Assembly: GCF_041245805.1 (NCBI RefSeq) | Contig: NZ_CP162490.1 | Span: 4,503,001-4,567,000 of the forward strand | Direction of reading: 5' to 3' | DNA: 64,000 nt | From: Xanthomonas sp. DAR 34887 | Lineage (GTDB): Bacteria > Pseudomonadota > Gammaproteobacteria > Xanthomonadales > Xanthomonadaceae | Part shown: one piece after another, positions 17,402 through 26,117 of the stretch | How the letters are laid out: each line of letters starts with the position of its first letter | How positions within the stretch are numbered: the first letter of the stretch is position 1 | Notes under the pieces: generated by a model | The model's input: only the letters and a program-made list of their open reading frames with translations | The model's database searches: none | What the model was told of the DNA's origin: nothing | Program-made: the position numbers and the translations under genes

Positions 17402-18019
17402 ATGATCGCTTTGTTCAAGGGGTTGGGGTTGTTGCTGGAGGACAACGCGCTGCACCAGCGCTCGTTCCCGGAACAGGTCGCGCATTGGCAGCACAAGAGC
17501 GAGGCGCAGCTGCGCTCGGAAGTGGATCTGCTGGCCAAGGCCAAGCAGCAGTGGCTGGTGGTCTCGATCATCGGCTGGCAGGCGATCTCGCTGATCATCC
17601 TGGGCGTGATCACCAACCAGTTGTGGCAGCACGACTACCACCTGACCTTCTCGCGCATCGTCATCGTGGTCACGTCCTGGGTCGCGATCCTGTTCGTGAT
17701 CTGGTTCATCGCCAACATGTTCGACCGCACCGCCGGTTTCGAGCGCTGGCTCACCGCCTTCAATAGCCGCGAACCGTTGTCGGCCGATGCGGACACCGTG
17801 GAGTGCGTCGCCGACGCGCTGAACATGGCGCGCAAGTACCCGGAGATCCTCGCCTACAAGCGCGAGGTGGTGGCCAACCGCGAACTGCGCCACGAGGACA
17901 TCCGCATCATGCGCGAGATGGGCCGCATCCGCCTGCATGCCGAACTGGTCGCCGCACTGATCCAGTTCGAGGGCGTACCGCCCGGCGGCCAGAACGGCGT
18001 GCTCCGCGTCGCCGGCTGA
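17402..18019 (+). CDS. conserved two-segment membrane protein, function unknown
   Basis: This 205-residue protein begins MIALFKGLGLLLEDNALHQR and has two membrane segments: about residues 52-72 (VVSIIGWQAISLIILGVI) and 86-106 (IVIVVTSWVAILFVIWFIA). The rest is charged and helical (AKYPEILAYKREVVANRELR, then DIRIMREMGRIRLHAEL), so a cytoplasmic helical tail is likely. AGGGAG lies about 10 bases before the ATG. I do not recognise the family. It stands alone, divergent from the DUF2236 gene, and is followed by a long non-coding stretch with inverted repeats. Confidence 0.75.
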   Translation: MIALFKGLGLLLEDNALHQRSFPEQVAHWQHKSEAQLRSEVDLLAKAKQQWLVVSIIGWQAISLIILGVITNQLWQHDYHLTFSRIVIVVTSWVAILFVIWFIANMFDRTAGFERWLTAFNSREPLSADADTVECVADALNMARKYPEILAYKREVVANRELRHEDIRIMREMGRIRLHAELVAALIQFEGVPPGGQNGVLRVAG

Positions 18020-18156
18020 GCCGGCGCACTATCGCGGTGCCGTGCAGGTCGACGGCATGCGCTGCACATCGATGTAGGCCACGGGGCGATGGTGCCCGAG
18101 GTCGCAGCAGCGACCGCCGTACCCTGACGTTCGGGGCGCTGCAGCACGCCCCATTG

Positions 18157-18186
18157 CGATGCAGCGTGGATATCACCGCTGCATCG
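18157..18186. repeat. perfect inverted repeat, 10-bp arms
   Basis: CGATGCAGCG and CGCTGCATCG flank the 10-base loop TGGATATCAC. It could form a stable hairpin in RNA or serve as a protein-binding dyad. No T-tract follows directly. Confidence 0.7.
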
Positions 18187-18258
18187 TAATTGCGCCTGGG
18201 GCATCCACGCTGGAGCCCCCCCTCGCCCTTTTTCTGGCCGATTCGGCGGCAGCACCCG

Positions 18259-18283
18259 GCTATGCATCCTTGCCATGCATAGC
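18259..18283. repeat. perfect inverted repeat, 9-bp arms
   Basis: GCTATGCAT and ATGCATAGC flank the 7-base loop CCTTGCC. It lies 168 bp before the receptor gene and is AT-richer than its surroundings, which suits an operator. Confidence 0.65.
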
Positions 18284-18402
18284 GGCGCGGCCAGCTCGAT
18301 CATGGCCACCGCTGCACAACGGCCCCGCCTGCCCTATCGGCCGCGCGCCGAACCGTAGCGAGCGCCCGCCAACGAGGGCTAGGTCTTCGCAAGCGCCACA
18401 TC

Positions 18403-18421
18403 GCGAAATATAATCATTCTC
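18403..18421 (+). promoter_or_regulatory. Fur-box-like site
   Basis: The 19 bases match the classical Fur consensus GATAATGATAATCATTATC at 14 positions; the right half (ATAATCATTCTC) matches 11 of 12. It ends 29 bp before the receptor ATG. Iron repression through Fur is the expected control of a siderophore receptor. Confidence 0.6.
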
Positions 18422-18450
18422 GATTAGCCACTTCCCACCCCACGGCCTCG

Positions 18451-20544
18451 ATGAAACTGCACCCCCTCCCGTTCGCCTGCCTGCTCGGCGTGGCGGCCTT
18501 CCCTGCTGCGCGCGCGGCCGACACCGCCGATACCGTGCAAGCCACCGCACTGCCCGCGGTGCAGGTCCGCGCCGAGGCAGCCGACAGCGGCTTCCGCAGC
18601 ACCCAGCCAGCGCAGTCCGACAAGTCGGATGCGCCGCTGGCGCAGACGCCGCTCTCGATCACCGTGGTGCCGCGTGCGCTGCTGGACAGCCAGCAGGCGC
18701 AGACCCTGGCCGATGCCTTGCACAACGTTTCCGGCGTGGTCGCCAACACCTTTGGCCGGCGCGGCTGGGACGACCTGATCATCCGCGGCCAGACCGCGTC
18801 CGACTCGCTGTTCGTCGATGGCCTGCGCACTGCCTCCAACAACCGCGTCGCCGAACAGGTGTTCGGCATGCAGCAGGTGGAAGTGCTGAAGGGTCCGGCC
18901 TCGTTGCTGTACGGCCAGGTGCTGCCGGGCGGGCTGGTCAACCTGGTCAGCAAGCGGCCCGACCCCACGCCAATGCGTCGCGCGGAACTCGGCGTCGGCA
19001 GCGACGGCCTGCGCGAGGGCAGCTTCGACCTCAACCAGCCGCTGTCGGCCAACGGCAAGGCCGCGCTGCGGCTCAACGGCCTGGCGATGAATTCCGACGA
19101 CGCCACCGACCACGTGTATTTCCGCAGCCGCTGGATCGCCCCGTCGCTGTCGCTGGACCTGGGCGAGCGCACCGATTTCGTGCTCCTCACCAGTTACCAG
19201 GAACGCGACTACATCCGCCAGCAGGGCCTGCCCTGGGAAGGCAGCGTCGAGGCCAATCCGAACGGCAGGATCGATCGCGCGCTGTTCACCGGCGAACCCA
19301 CCCAGCCGCCGTACCACAGCCACCAGAGCCGCATCGGCTACGTGCTGGACCATCGCTTCGACAACGGCTGGACCCTGCACCACGCGGCGCGCTGGCAGAC
19401 ATTCGGATTGGATGGCTTCTTCATCGCCAACAACGGCCTGGCCGCGGATCTGCGCACGCTGCGCCGCACCGCCACCGACCAGCACTTCGACGGGCGCACC
19501 TGGGTGCAGGACACCTACCTGCAGCGCGGCTTCGCCACCGGCACCTGGCAGCACACGCTGACCGCCGGCATGGACGCGTTCAAGACCTGGGAATGGAACG
19601 TGCAGTCCACCTGCCGGGTCGGCACGCTGGACGTGTACGCGCCGGTCTACGGCGGTGCCGTCACCTGTCCGGCCAGGCCCAGCCGCGACAACCTCAGCGT
19701 GGTCACCTCCGGCGGCCTGTACCTGCGCGACCGCATCGCGTTCACGCCCGATTGGCAGCTGCTGCTGGGCATGCGCCACGACCGCAGCCGCAACCTCAGC
19801 GAGGACCATCTCACGGGTACGAACACGCGCAACGATGCCAGCGCCACCACCGGCTCGGCCGCGCTGATGTTCGATGCCGGCGGCGGACTGCATCCCTATG
19901 CCAGCGTCGCCACCTCGTTCTATCCCAACGTCGGCACCGACGCGCAGGGCGCGCAGTTCGATCCCGAGCGCGGCCGCCAGGTGGAGTTGGGATTGAAGAT
20001 GGAACTGGACGCGGGCACCAGCCTGAGCATGGCGCTGTACGACCTGCGCCGGCGCAACGTGTTGCAGGCCGATCCGGTCAACGACGGCTACAGCATCGCG
20101 GTCGGCGAGCAGCGCAGCCGCGGCCTGGAACTCAACGCCGCCGCCGACCTGGGCAGCGGCGTCAGCCTGTTCGCCGGCTACGCCTACACCGACGCGGTGG
20201 TCACCGACGACGGCGGACAACGCGTCACCACCGTGGGCGACCGTCTGTACAACGTGCCCAAGCACAGCGGCTCGCTGTGGCTGCAGTACGCGCCGCACGG
20301 CGTGGACGATGGCTGGACGTTCAGCGGCGGCGCGCGCGCCGAAGGCGAGAAGACCGCCTACGGCCATCGCATTCCCGGCTATGCGGTGTTCGACGCCGGC
20401 CTCGCCTACCGCCAAGGCCATTGGCGCTACGCGTTGAACCTGAAGAACGCGCTCGACCGCGACTACTTCGCCGGCGGCCTGCAGCGCGCAGTGGCGCTGG
20501 GCGACCCACGGACGGTGCTGTTCTCGGTGGGTGTGGATTACTGA
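18451..20544 (+). CDS. TonB-dependent siderophore receptor
   Basis: This 697-residue outer-membrane protein has a signal peptide (residues 1-22, ending PAARA), a plug domain and a 22-strand beta-barrel. The plug shows TPLSITVVPRALLDSQ, LHNVSGVVANTF, DLIIRGQ, FVDGLRTA and VLKGPASLLYGQVLPGGLVNLVSKRP, typical of FhuA/FpvA/FoxA-like siderophore receptors. The barrel ends with an aromatic strand (VLFSVGVDY), the usual outer-membrane insertion signal. It imports ferric siderophore with TonB-ExbBD energy. No siderophore synthesis or ABC import genes lie beside it, so it may take up foreign siderophores. A Fur-like site lies just upstream. Confidence 0.93.
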   Translation: MKLHPLPFACLLGVAAFPAARAADTADTVQATALPAVQVRAEAADSGFRSTQPAQSDKSDAPLAQTPLSITVVPRALLDSQQAQTLADALHNVSGVVANTFGRRGWDDLIIRGQTASDSLFVDGLRTASNNRVAEQVFGMQQVEVLKGPASLLYGQVLPGGLVNLVSKRPDPTPMRRAELGVGSDGLREGSFDLNQPLSANGKAALRLNGLAMNSDDATDHVYFRSRWIAPSLSLDLGERTDFVLLTSYQERDYIRQQGLPWEGSVEANPNGRIDRALFTGEPTQPPYHSHQSRIGYVLDHRFDNGWTLHHAARWQTFGLDGFFIANNGLAADLRTLRRTATDQHFDGRTWVQDTYLQRGFATGTWQHTLTAGMDAFKTWEWNVQSTCRVGTLDVYAPVYGGAVTCPARPSRDNLSVVTSGGLYLRDRIAFTPDWQLLLGMRHDRSRNLSEDHLTGTNTRNDASATTGSAALMFDAGGGLHPYASVATSFYPNVGTDAQGAQFDPERGRQVELGLKMELDAGTSLSMALYDLRRRNVLQADPVNDGYSIAVGEQRSRGLELNAAADLGSGVSLFAGYAYTDAVVTDDGGQRVTTVGDRLYNVPKHSGSLWLQYAPHGVDDGWTFSGGARAEGEKTAYGHRIPGYAVFDAGLAYRQGHWRYALNLKNALDRDYFAGGLQRAVALGDPRTVLFSVGVDY

Positions 20545-20591
20545 GCTACGAGCGCATGCCGTTTCTGGCAGGCGTCAGCGGCCCGGCAACC

Positions 20592-21646
20592 TGTCGCGGC
20601 TGAAGCCGCTCCTACAGTGCACCTGGCGAGTAGGCCATGAGCTTCCTGTAGGAGCGGCTTCAGCCGCGACAAACGAAGCCATTAGGCTAGCCGGCCTCGT
20701 CAGCAGTCGGGACTAAAGTCCCTCCCACAGTGCAGCAGCCGGCTCGCCGAGAACCCCTTGTGGGAGCGACTTCAGTCGCGACGAGCGGAACTGTCCAGTT
20801 ATCGGGCTCCAGAAGCGATCGCGGCAAAAATGGGCCGAGAAGAAGGGCCGATATGGTGGTAACTTCGGCAACATGTCGCGGCTGAAGCCGCTCCTACAGT
20901 GCACCCGGCGAGTAGGCCATGAGCTTCCTGTAGGAGCGGCTTCAGCCGCGACAAACGAAGCCATTAGGCTAGCCGGCCTCGTCAGCAGTCGGGACTGAAG
21001 TCCCTCCCACAGTGCAGCAGCCGGCTCGCCGAGAACCCCTTGTGGGAGCGACTTCAGTCGCGACGAGCGGAGCTGCCCAGTTATCGGGCTCCAGAAGCGA
21101 TCACGAAAAAAATGGGCCGAGAAGAAGGGCCGATATCGCGGCACCTTCGGCAACCTGTCGCGGCTGAAGCCGCTCCTACATTGCACCTGGTGGGTAGGCC
21201 GTGCGCTTCCCTGTAGGAGCGGCTTCAGCCGCGACAAACGAAGCCATTAGGCTAGCCGGCCTCGTCAGCAGTCGGGACTGAAGTCCCTCCCACAGTGCAC
21301 CCAGCCAGCTCGCCGCGCGCTCCCTTGTGGGAGCGACTTCAGTCGCGACGAGCGGAGCTGTCCAGTTATCGGGCTCCAGAAGCGATCGCGACAGAAAATG
21401 GGGCGAGAAGAAGGGCCGATATCGCGGTACCTTCGGCAACCTGTCGCGGCTGAAGCCGCTCCTACAGTGCACCCGGCGAGTAGGCAGTGAGCTTCCTATA
21501 GGAGCGGCTTCAGCCGCGACGAACGAAGCCATTGGGCTATCCGCCTCGGAGCAGTCGGGACTGAAGTCCCTCCCACAGTGCACCTAGCCAGCTCGCCGCG
21601 CGCTCCCTTGTGGGAGCGACTTCAGTCGCGACGAACGAAGTCATCC
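20592..21646. repeat. tandem array of four ~282-bp units, each with four REP-like palindromes
   Basis: Units start at 20592, 20874, 21156 and 21442, giving periods of 282, 282 and 286 bp. Each unit has the order TGTCGCGGCTGAAGCCGCTC, TGTAGGAGCGGCTTCAGCCG, CGGGACTGAAGTCCCTCCCA and TGTGGGAGCGACTTCAGTCG. That is two inverted pairs, one from each of two palindrome families, followed by a near-identical spacer (GAGAAGAAGGGCCGATAT). The fourth unit lacks most of the spacer. Sixteen palindromes fill a gap with no credible gene. The high identity between units suggests recent amplification of the composite. No REP-associated transposase gene is visible in the window. Confidence 0.92.
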
Positions 21647-21739
21647 AGCGATCCGGGCCAAGCAGCAGGCGGAGCCGACGCGCCGACTCTGATCGCGATG
21701 GTATCGGCAATCAGCCCGCACTCCCTCGACACCAATCGC

Positions 21740-22141
21740 TCAGCCCCGCGCGCACGGCTGCGGCGCGGACGGTGTCTCGGGTGCGACGCATTGGCCGAAG
21801 TCGCGCGGCAGGCCGCCGATGTCGCGGCGCTGGCCGACCTGCAGGTCGAACTCCTGCAGCATGCGCGGCGCGCACGATGCCGCCGCGGCACTGCCGGCGG
21901 CGGCCGGCGCCGCGCAGGCGGCGTAGATCTGGTAGTGGCAGCGCCCGCTGCGGCTGTCCACGCAGCGGAACGTGGCCAGCCCGCCGCGGTAGCTGGTGCG
22001 GCTGAAGATCACCGCGACCCCGTCCTCGCTGGCATGCACCACCGTCTCGCGGTGGGCACTGGTGGACAGGTCCAGGTTGGCGTGGCCCTGGCATCCGACG
22101 ATGCCGAGCAGGCACGACCACAACACGGAAAGCAGACGCAT
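21740..22141 (-). CDS. hypothetical exported protein
   Basis: This 133-residue protein begins MRLLSVLWSCLLGIVGCQGHA, a signal peptide with a possible lipobox (VGCQ), so it is exported and perhaps lipid-anchored. The mature part is Cys-rich (at least six Cys, for example FRCVDSRSGRCHYQIYAACAAP), suggesting disulphide bonds in the periplasm. I do not recognise the family. It lies downstream of the LytTR regulator gene on the same strand with a 42-bp gap and may be co-transcribed. Its end abuts the palindrome array. Confidence 0.7.
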   Translation of the reverse strand: MRLLSVLWSCLLGIVGCQGHANLDLSTSAHRETVVHASEDGVAVIFSRTSYRGGLATFRCVDSRSGRCHYQIYAACAAPAAAGSAAAASCAPRMLQEFDLQVGQRRDIGGLPRDFGQCVAPETPSAPQPCARG

Positions 22142-22183
22142 GGCGAATTCCTTGGTCCAGTGCGGAGATGCGGGAGGCGGCGC

Positions 22184-22951
22184 TTACATGCCGCGAAACA
22201 GGCTCATGTACGGCTGGCTGACGGTCAGTACTTCGTCGCGGTGGCGCAGTTTCATCCGGCCCTTGCCGGTGTCGTCGCGCACCACCGAGGCCACCGCCTT
22301 CAGGTTGACGATGGTGGACCGGTGGACCTGCCGGAACGCGGCCGGATCCAGCACGTCCAGCAGTTCGCGCAGCGGGGTACGCAGCAGCGCTTCGCCGTCG
22401 CGGGTCAGCACCGTGGTGTATTTGTTGTCGGCCTGGAAATAGACCACGTCGTCGAGCAGGATCAAGCGCGTCTCGCGGCCGCTGGTGGCGGTGATCCAGG
22501 CCAGCGGCGGCGGCGCGGCGGGCGATGGCGGGCGCTGCCCCAGGCGTTGCAGCAGCGCATCCAGCACCGCCACGTCCGGCCCTTGCGCGGCGCGCGCCTG
22601 CAGCCGCTGCACGGTCGCCTGCAGGCGTTCGCGCGCGATCGGCTTGAGCAGGTAGTCCACCGCGCCCTGCTCGAACGCATCGATCGCGTACTGGTCGTAG
22701 GCGGTGACGAACACCACCTGCGTGCGCGGGCTCAATTCGCCCAGCGCGCGCGCCACCTCGATGCCGCTCAGGCCGGGCATGCGGATGTCCAGGAAGGCCA
22801 CGTCCGGCTGGTGCTCGGCCAGGCGCTCCAGCGCGCTGGCGCCGTCCTCGCATTCGGCGACGATGCGCAGCTGCGGCCAGACCTCGCCGAGCAGCGCGAC
22901 CAGCGCGCTGCGCAACAGTTCTTCGTCCTCGGCGACGATCGCGTCAACCAT
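22184..22951 (-). CDS. LytTR-family response regulator
   Basis: This 255-residue protein has a receiver domain with acidic pocket AEDEE, phospho-acceptor Asp55 in VAFLDIRMPG, Thr in FVTAYDQYA and Lys in LLKPI. A C-terminal LytTR DNA-binding domain shows VVYFQADNKYTTV, LRELLDVLDPAAFRQVHRS and IVNLKAVASV. It overlaps the upstream histidine kinase gene by 8 bp. Related AlgR/LytR systems control envelope, virulence and motility genes. The MVDAIVAEDE start gives the standard receiver N-terminus. Targets are unknown; the exported protein gene downstream is a possible one. Confidence 0.93.
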   Translation of the reverse strand: MVDAIVAEDEELLRSALVALLGEVWPQLRIVAECEDGASALERLAEHQPDVAFLDIRMPGLSGIEVARALGELSPRTQVVFVTAYDQYAIDAFEQGAVDYLLKPIARERLQATVQRLQARAAQGPDVAVLDALLQRLGQRPPSPAAPPPLAWITATSGRETRLILLDDVVYFQADNKYTTVLTRDGEALLRTPLRELLDVLDPAAFRQVHRSTIVNLKAVASVVRDDTGKGRMKLRHRDEVLTVSQPYMSLFRGM

Positions 22952-24248
22952 GTCGCGCTCCTGCCGGCAGCGGCGGTGGTGTCGAAGGGTGCGGGGGATA
23001 CGGCAAGGTGATCGTCGCGGCCACGCCGCTGGGGAAGTTGGACACGATGGCGAACGTGGCGGCGCCGGCATAGGTCAGGCGCAGGCGCTCGCGCAGGTTC
23101 TTCAGGCCGATGCCGGTGCCGCTGGACTGGCTGTTGAACCCCAGGCCGTCGTCGGCGACGGTGATGGTGGCGTGGTCGTCGAACGCGCGCGCCAGGATCC
23201 AGACCGTGCCGCCGCCGGGCTTGGGTTCCAGGCCGTGCTTGATCGCGTTCTCGACCAGGGTCTGCAGCATCATCGACGGCAGCGGCAGGGTCTTCATCGC
23301 CTCCGGCACCTGCAGTTCCAGCTGCAGCCGCGCGCCCATGCGGATCTTGAGGATCTCCAGGTAGGCCTGGGTGCGTTCCAGTTCTTCGCCGAGCGTACTC
23401 AGCGCCGCCTCGGCGCTGGGCAGCGAGCGGCGCAGGTACTGGATCAGATAGCCGAGCATCAGGTCGGCGCGCGGCGGATCGGTGCGCGCCAGCACCTGCG
23501 CGCTGGCCAGCGTGTTGTACAGGAAGTGCGGCTCGACCTGCGCGTGCAGCAGATTCAGCCGCGCCACGGTCAGCTCCTGGTCGGTGGCCGCCTGCTTGGC
23601 GGCGGCCTGCTCGTCGCGGCGCGACTCGGCGACGCGGCGCGCCACCGCGCGGCTCAGCGCCTCGGCGTTCTCGTAGTTGCTGCCCTCGTCGACCGCGAAC
23701 AGGTCGATCCAGGCGCTGGCGTCGGGTTCCAGCAGCAGGGTCAGGCTGCTGGTGCCGGCGCCGGGCGTCAGCGTCGCCAGGACCTGATTGCGTTTGACCG
23801 CGAAGCGCGCGGCCAAATTCCAGCGCGACGGCGTGCGGCCGTTGTACGGATCGATGCGGCGCACCTTGGCGCGCACCTGCAGGCTGTCGGCGGTGCTCTC
23901 GACCTCTTCCACCCGCGGCAGTTCGCGCACCGCCGCATCGACCAGCGCGAACGCCTCGCGGGTGTCCAGCGGGATCTCGATCTGGCGGCGCTGGCGGCTG
24001 GACAAGGTGGCGTTGTCCAGCCGCCCGGCGATCAGCCAGACCCGGCGTAGATGAGTGATGCCGGCGACCAAGGCCGACAGCATCAGCAGCATCGCCAGCA
24101 GGCCGAAGAACCAGCCGGGCCGGTCTTCCATACCGTAGAACAGGCCGCTCCAGACGAAGCCGGCGACGATCACCGCCGCGGCCCAGGCGCACAGCAGGCG
24201 GAGGATCAGGGACACGCTGGAAAACATGGCGGCGGGGATCGGTGACAT
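22944..24248 (-). CDS. LytS/AlgZ-type sensor histidine kinase
   Basis: This 434-residue membrane kinase has two N-terminal hydrophobic segments (about residues 12-37 and 46-66), then a linker, then a HisKA_7TM/His_kinase (LytS) core. The phospho-acceptor is His241 in AQVEPHFLYNTL; the N box is LVENAIKHG, and the glycine boxes are VADDGLGFN and GTGIGLKNLRERL. It should autophosphorylate and pass phosphate to Asp55 of the adjacent LytTR regulator, whose gene it overlaps. MFSSVSL, seven codons in, is an alternative start (24227). The signal sensed is unknown; the small sensor region suggests membrane-proximal sensing. Confidence 0.92.
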   Translation of the reverse strand: MSPIPAAMFSSVSLILRLLCAWAAAVIVAGFVWSGLFYGMEDRPGWFFGLLAMLLMLSALVAGITHLRRVWLIAGRLDNATLSSRQRRQIEIPLDTREAFALVDAAVRELPRVEEVESTADSLQVRAKVRRIDPYNGRTPSRWNLAARFAVKRNQVLATLTPGAGTSSLTLLLEPDASAWIDLFAVDEGSNYENAEALSRAVARRVAESRRDEQAAAKQAATDQELTVARLNLLHAQVEPHFLYNTLASAQVLARTDPPRADLMLGYLIQYLRRSLPSAEAALSTLGEELERTQAYLEILKIRMGARLQLELQVPEAMKTLPLPSMMLQTLVENAIKHGLEPKPGGGTVWILARAFDDHATITVADDGLGFNSQSSGTGIGLKNLRERLRLTYAGAATFAIVSNFPSGVAATITLPYPPHPSTPPPLPAGARHG

Positions 24249-24458
24249 GGCCGCGAGCATAGCCGCGGCAGCGCAGGCCGCCAGCCCCCTTGCGACAGAA
24301 CCATGCAAGCGCGGACGGAACCTCGGATCAGCGGCGCCAAACCGCGGCGTCGGCGACCAGACGGCGCTGCGTTTGCGCGCGTGGCTGTCGCGGGCATACG
24401 GCGGCGACGCGTGCGCACACGCTCGCTTAGACTTGGCGGTCACGATCAGGAGCCCGGC

Positions 24459-25670
24459 ATGCACCGACGACACTTCCTGCGCAACGGCGCACTGGCCGCC
24501 GCCACGCTCGGCGCCGGGCCCTTGTTCGCACGCACGCCGCGCGACGCCGCGCTGCCGCGGCCGGCGCCGACCCTGCCAATCCTGCCGACTGCGCCCGCCC
24601 CCACTGCGTTCTCACCGCCGGCGCCACTGGCGCCGATCCGCGCCAGCGCCGACCGCATCGTCGCGCTGCACGCGTGCACGCGTCCGTTCCGCGCGCAGGG
24701 GCCGCGCATCGAGGCCGAGCGCATCGGCCGCAAGACCGTGATCCACAACTACGGCCATGGCGGCAGCGGCTGGTCGCTGTCGTGGGGATCGGCGGCGATC
24801 GCCACGCAGCTGGCGCGCGCCACCGGCCAGCCCGACCTGGCGGTGATCGGCTGCGGCGCGATCGGCCTGACCACCGCGCTGGTCGCGCAGCGCGCCGGGC
24901 TGCGCGTGCGCATCTACGCCAGGGAACGTCCGCCGGAAGTGCGTTCCTCCTTCGCCACCGGGGTGTGGTCGCCGGATTCGCGGGTGTGCACCAGCGCCTA
25001 CGCCACGCCCGAGTTCGGCCGGCGCTGGGAACAGATGGCGCGCACCTCGTTCGACATGTACCAGAACCTGCTCGGCCTGCCCGGCGACCCGATCGAGTGG
25101 CGCGACGGCTACGTGCTGTCGGATGTGCCGTTCGACCAGCCCAGCGGCCATGGCGGCAACGGCGAACCCGACTACCCGTCGCTGGAAGACCAGTATCTGC
25201 CCGACCTGGGGCCGCATTCGCAGCCGCTGGCGCCGGACCAGCATCCGTTCCCGGTGGCGCACGTGCGCCGCTACACGCAACTGGTGTTCAACATCAGCGC
25301 CTATGCGCGACTGCTGCTGGACGATTTCCTCGCCGCCGGCGGCGAGCTCGAGACGCGCGAGTTCGCAAGCCCGCGCCAGTTCGCCGACCTGCGCGAGAAG
25401 ACCCTGGTCAACGCCACCGGTTACGGCGCGCGCGCCCTGCTCGGCGACGACAGCCTGGTGCCGGTGCGCGGACAGACCGCGCGGCTGGTGCCGCAGCCGG
25501 AAGTGACCTACGGGCTGGTCTACCGCGGCCACAACCTCAACGTGGTGCCGCGTCGCGACGGCATCCTGGTACAGGCGCAGGCCGACGGCGACTTCGGCAA
25601 TCCCGATGCCACTCCGGACCGTGCGGCGTCGGAGGCGGCGGTGGCGCGGCTGGCCGCACTGTTCGCGTAG
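24459..25670 (+). CDS. Tat-exported D-amino-acid-oxidase-like FAD enzyme, circularly permuted
   Basis: This 403-residue protein begins MHRRHFLRNGALAAATLG, a twin-arginine signal, so it is probably exported folded with FAD. In ordinary D-amino-acid oxidases the FAD loop VIGxGxxGL is N-terminal and the HNYGHGG-x-G-x4-WG block is C-terminal. Here the block (TRPFRAQGPRIEAE, then VIHNYGHGGSGWSLSWG, residues 74-110) comes before the FAD loop VIGCGAIGL (129-137). The chain ends at GDFGNPDATPDRAASEAAVA, the region that normally precedes the block. Both pieces are otherwise intact. The probable activity is oxidative deamination of a D-amino acid or related amine in the periplasm. Confidence 0.82.
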   Translation: MHRRHFLRNGALAAATLGAGPLFARTPRDAALPRPAPTLPILPTAPAPTAFSPPAPLAPIRASADRIVALHACTRPFRAQGPRIEAERIGRKTVIHNYGHGGSGWSLSWGSAAIATQLARATGQPDLAVIGCGAIGLTTALVAQRAGLRVRIYARERPPEVRSSFATGVWSPDSRVCTSAYATPEFGRRWEQMARTSFDMYQNLLGLPGDPIEWRDGYVLSDVPFDQPSGHGGNGEPDYPSLEDQYLPDLGPHSQPLAPDQHPFPVAHVRRYTQLVFNISAYARLLLDDFLAAGGELETREFASPRQFADLREKTLVNATGYGARALLGDDSLVPVRGQTARLVPQPEVTYGLVYRGHNLNVVPRRDGILVQAQADGDFGNPDATPDRAASEAAVARLAALFA

Positions 25671-25898
25671 GCCGCGCCGTGTCACGCGGCGCGCCTGCCA
25701 CGTCGCGACGGCCGCGGTTTCGGTTCGCAGCAACTGCAGCCGCCGGTCGATGGCTACGCCGCCTGCACGCCGCAGCGCGCTGGTTCGCTTGCCACGCCAG
25801 GCGCCCATCGCATCGATTCGAGGGCGGGCGCATGCGCCTCGCTCGTGGCCGCACGCGGTCGGCTTGCCGCCGCGGCGACCAATCGGCATCCGTGCGCG

Positions 25899-26117
25899 CT
25901 ACAGCCGGCTGACGCTGCGGATGCGGATCTCGTCGCTGTCCACGCCATGCCGCTGCGCGGCCTGCGCGCGCAGTTGCTGCAGCAGGCGTTGCGGGTCCAG
26001 CGGCGCAGCGGCGTCCCAGCTGTGCGCCAGCGTGCCCCAGGCCACGCGCTGGCCGTAGCTGTAGGCGTCGTAGTCGGCCAGGTAGTGGCGCGCGCGCTCA
26101 GGTGCCGACGTGGACAT
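25899..26117 (-). CDS. small conserved-looking protein of 72 residues
   Basis: It begins MSTSAPERARHYLADYDAYS and ends EIRIRSVSRL. It is soluble and aromatic in the first half (YLADYDAYSYGQRVAWGTLAHSW), with a helix-rich tail (DPQRLLQQLRAQAAQRHG). Its start lies inside the 3' end of the dehydroquinase-like gene (20-bp overlap), so it is probably the third gene of that operon. I do not recognise the family and no catalytic motif is apparent. The frame stays open well upstream, so the start is the least certain part. Confidence 0.6.
   Translation of the reverse strand: MSTSAPERARHYLADYDAYSYGQRVAWGTLAHSWDAAAPLDPQRLLQQLRAQAAQRHGVDSDEIRIRSVSRL

Larger units (their letters stand above)
18020..18450. 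other. 431-bp intergenic region with two perfect inverted repeats
   Basis: No gene is supported. It holds a 10-bp-arm dyad (18157-18186), a 9-bp-arm dyad (18259-18283) and a Fur-like site at the right end, listed separately. A T-rich run (CCCTTTTTC) lies at about 18229-18237 between the dyads. The region could contain the terminator of the preceding gene and the receptor promoter; a small RNA is conceivable. Confidence 0.5.
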
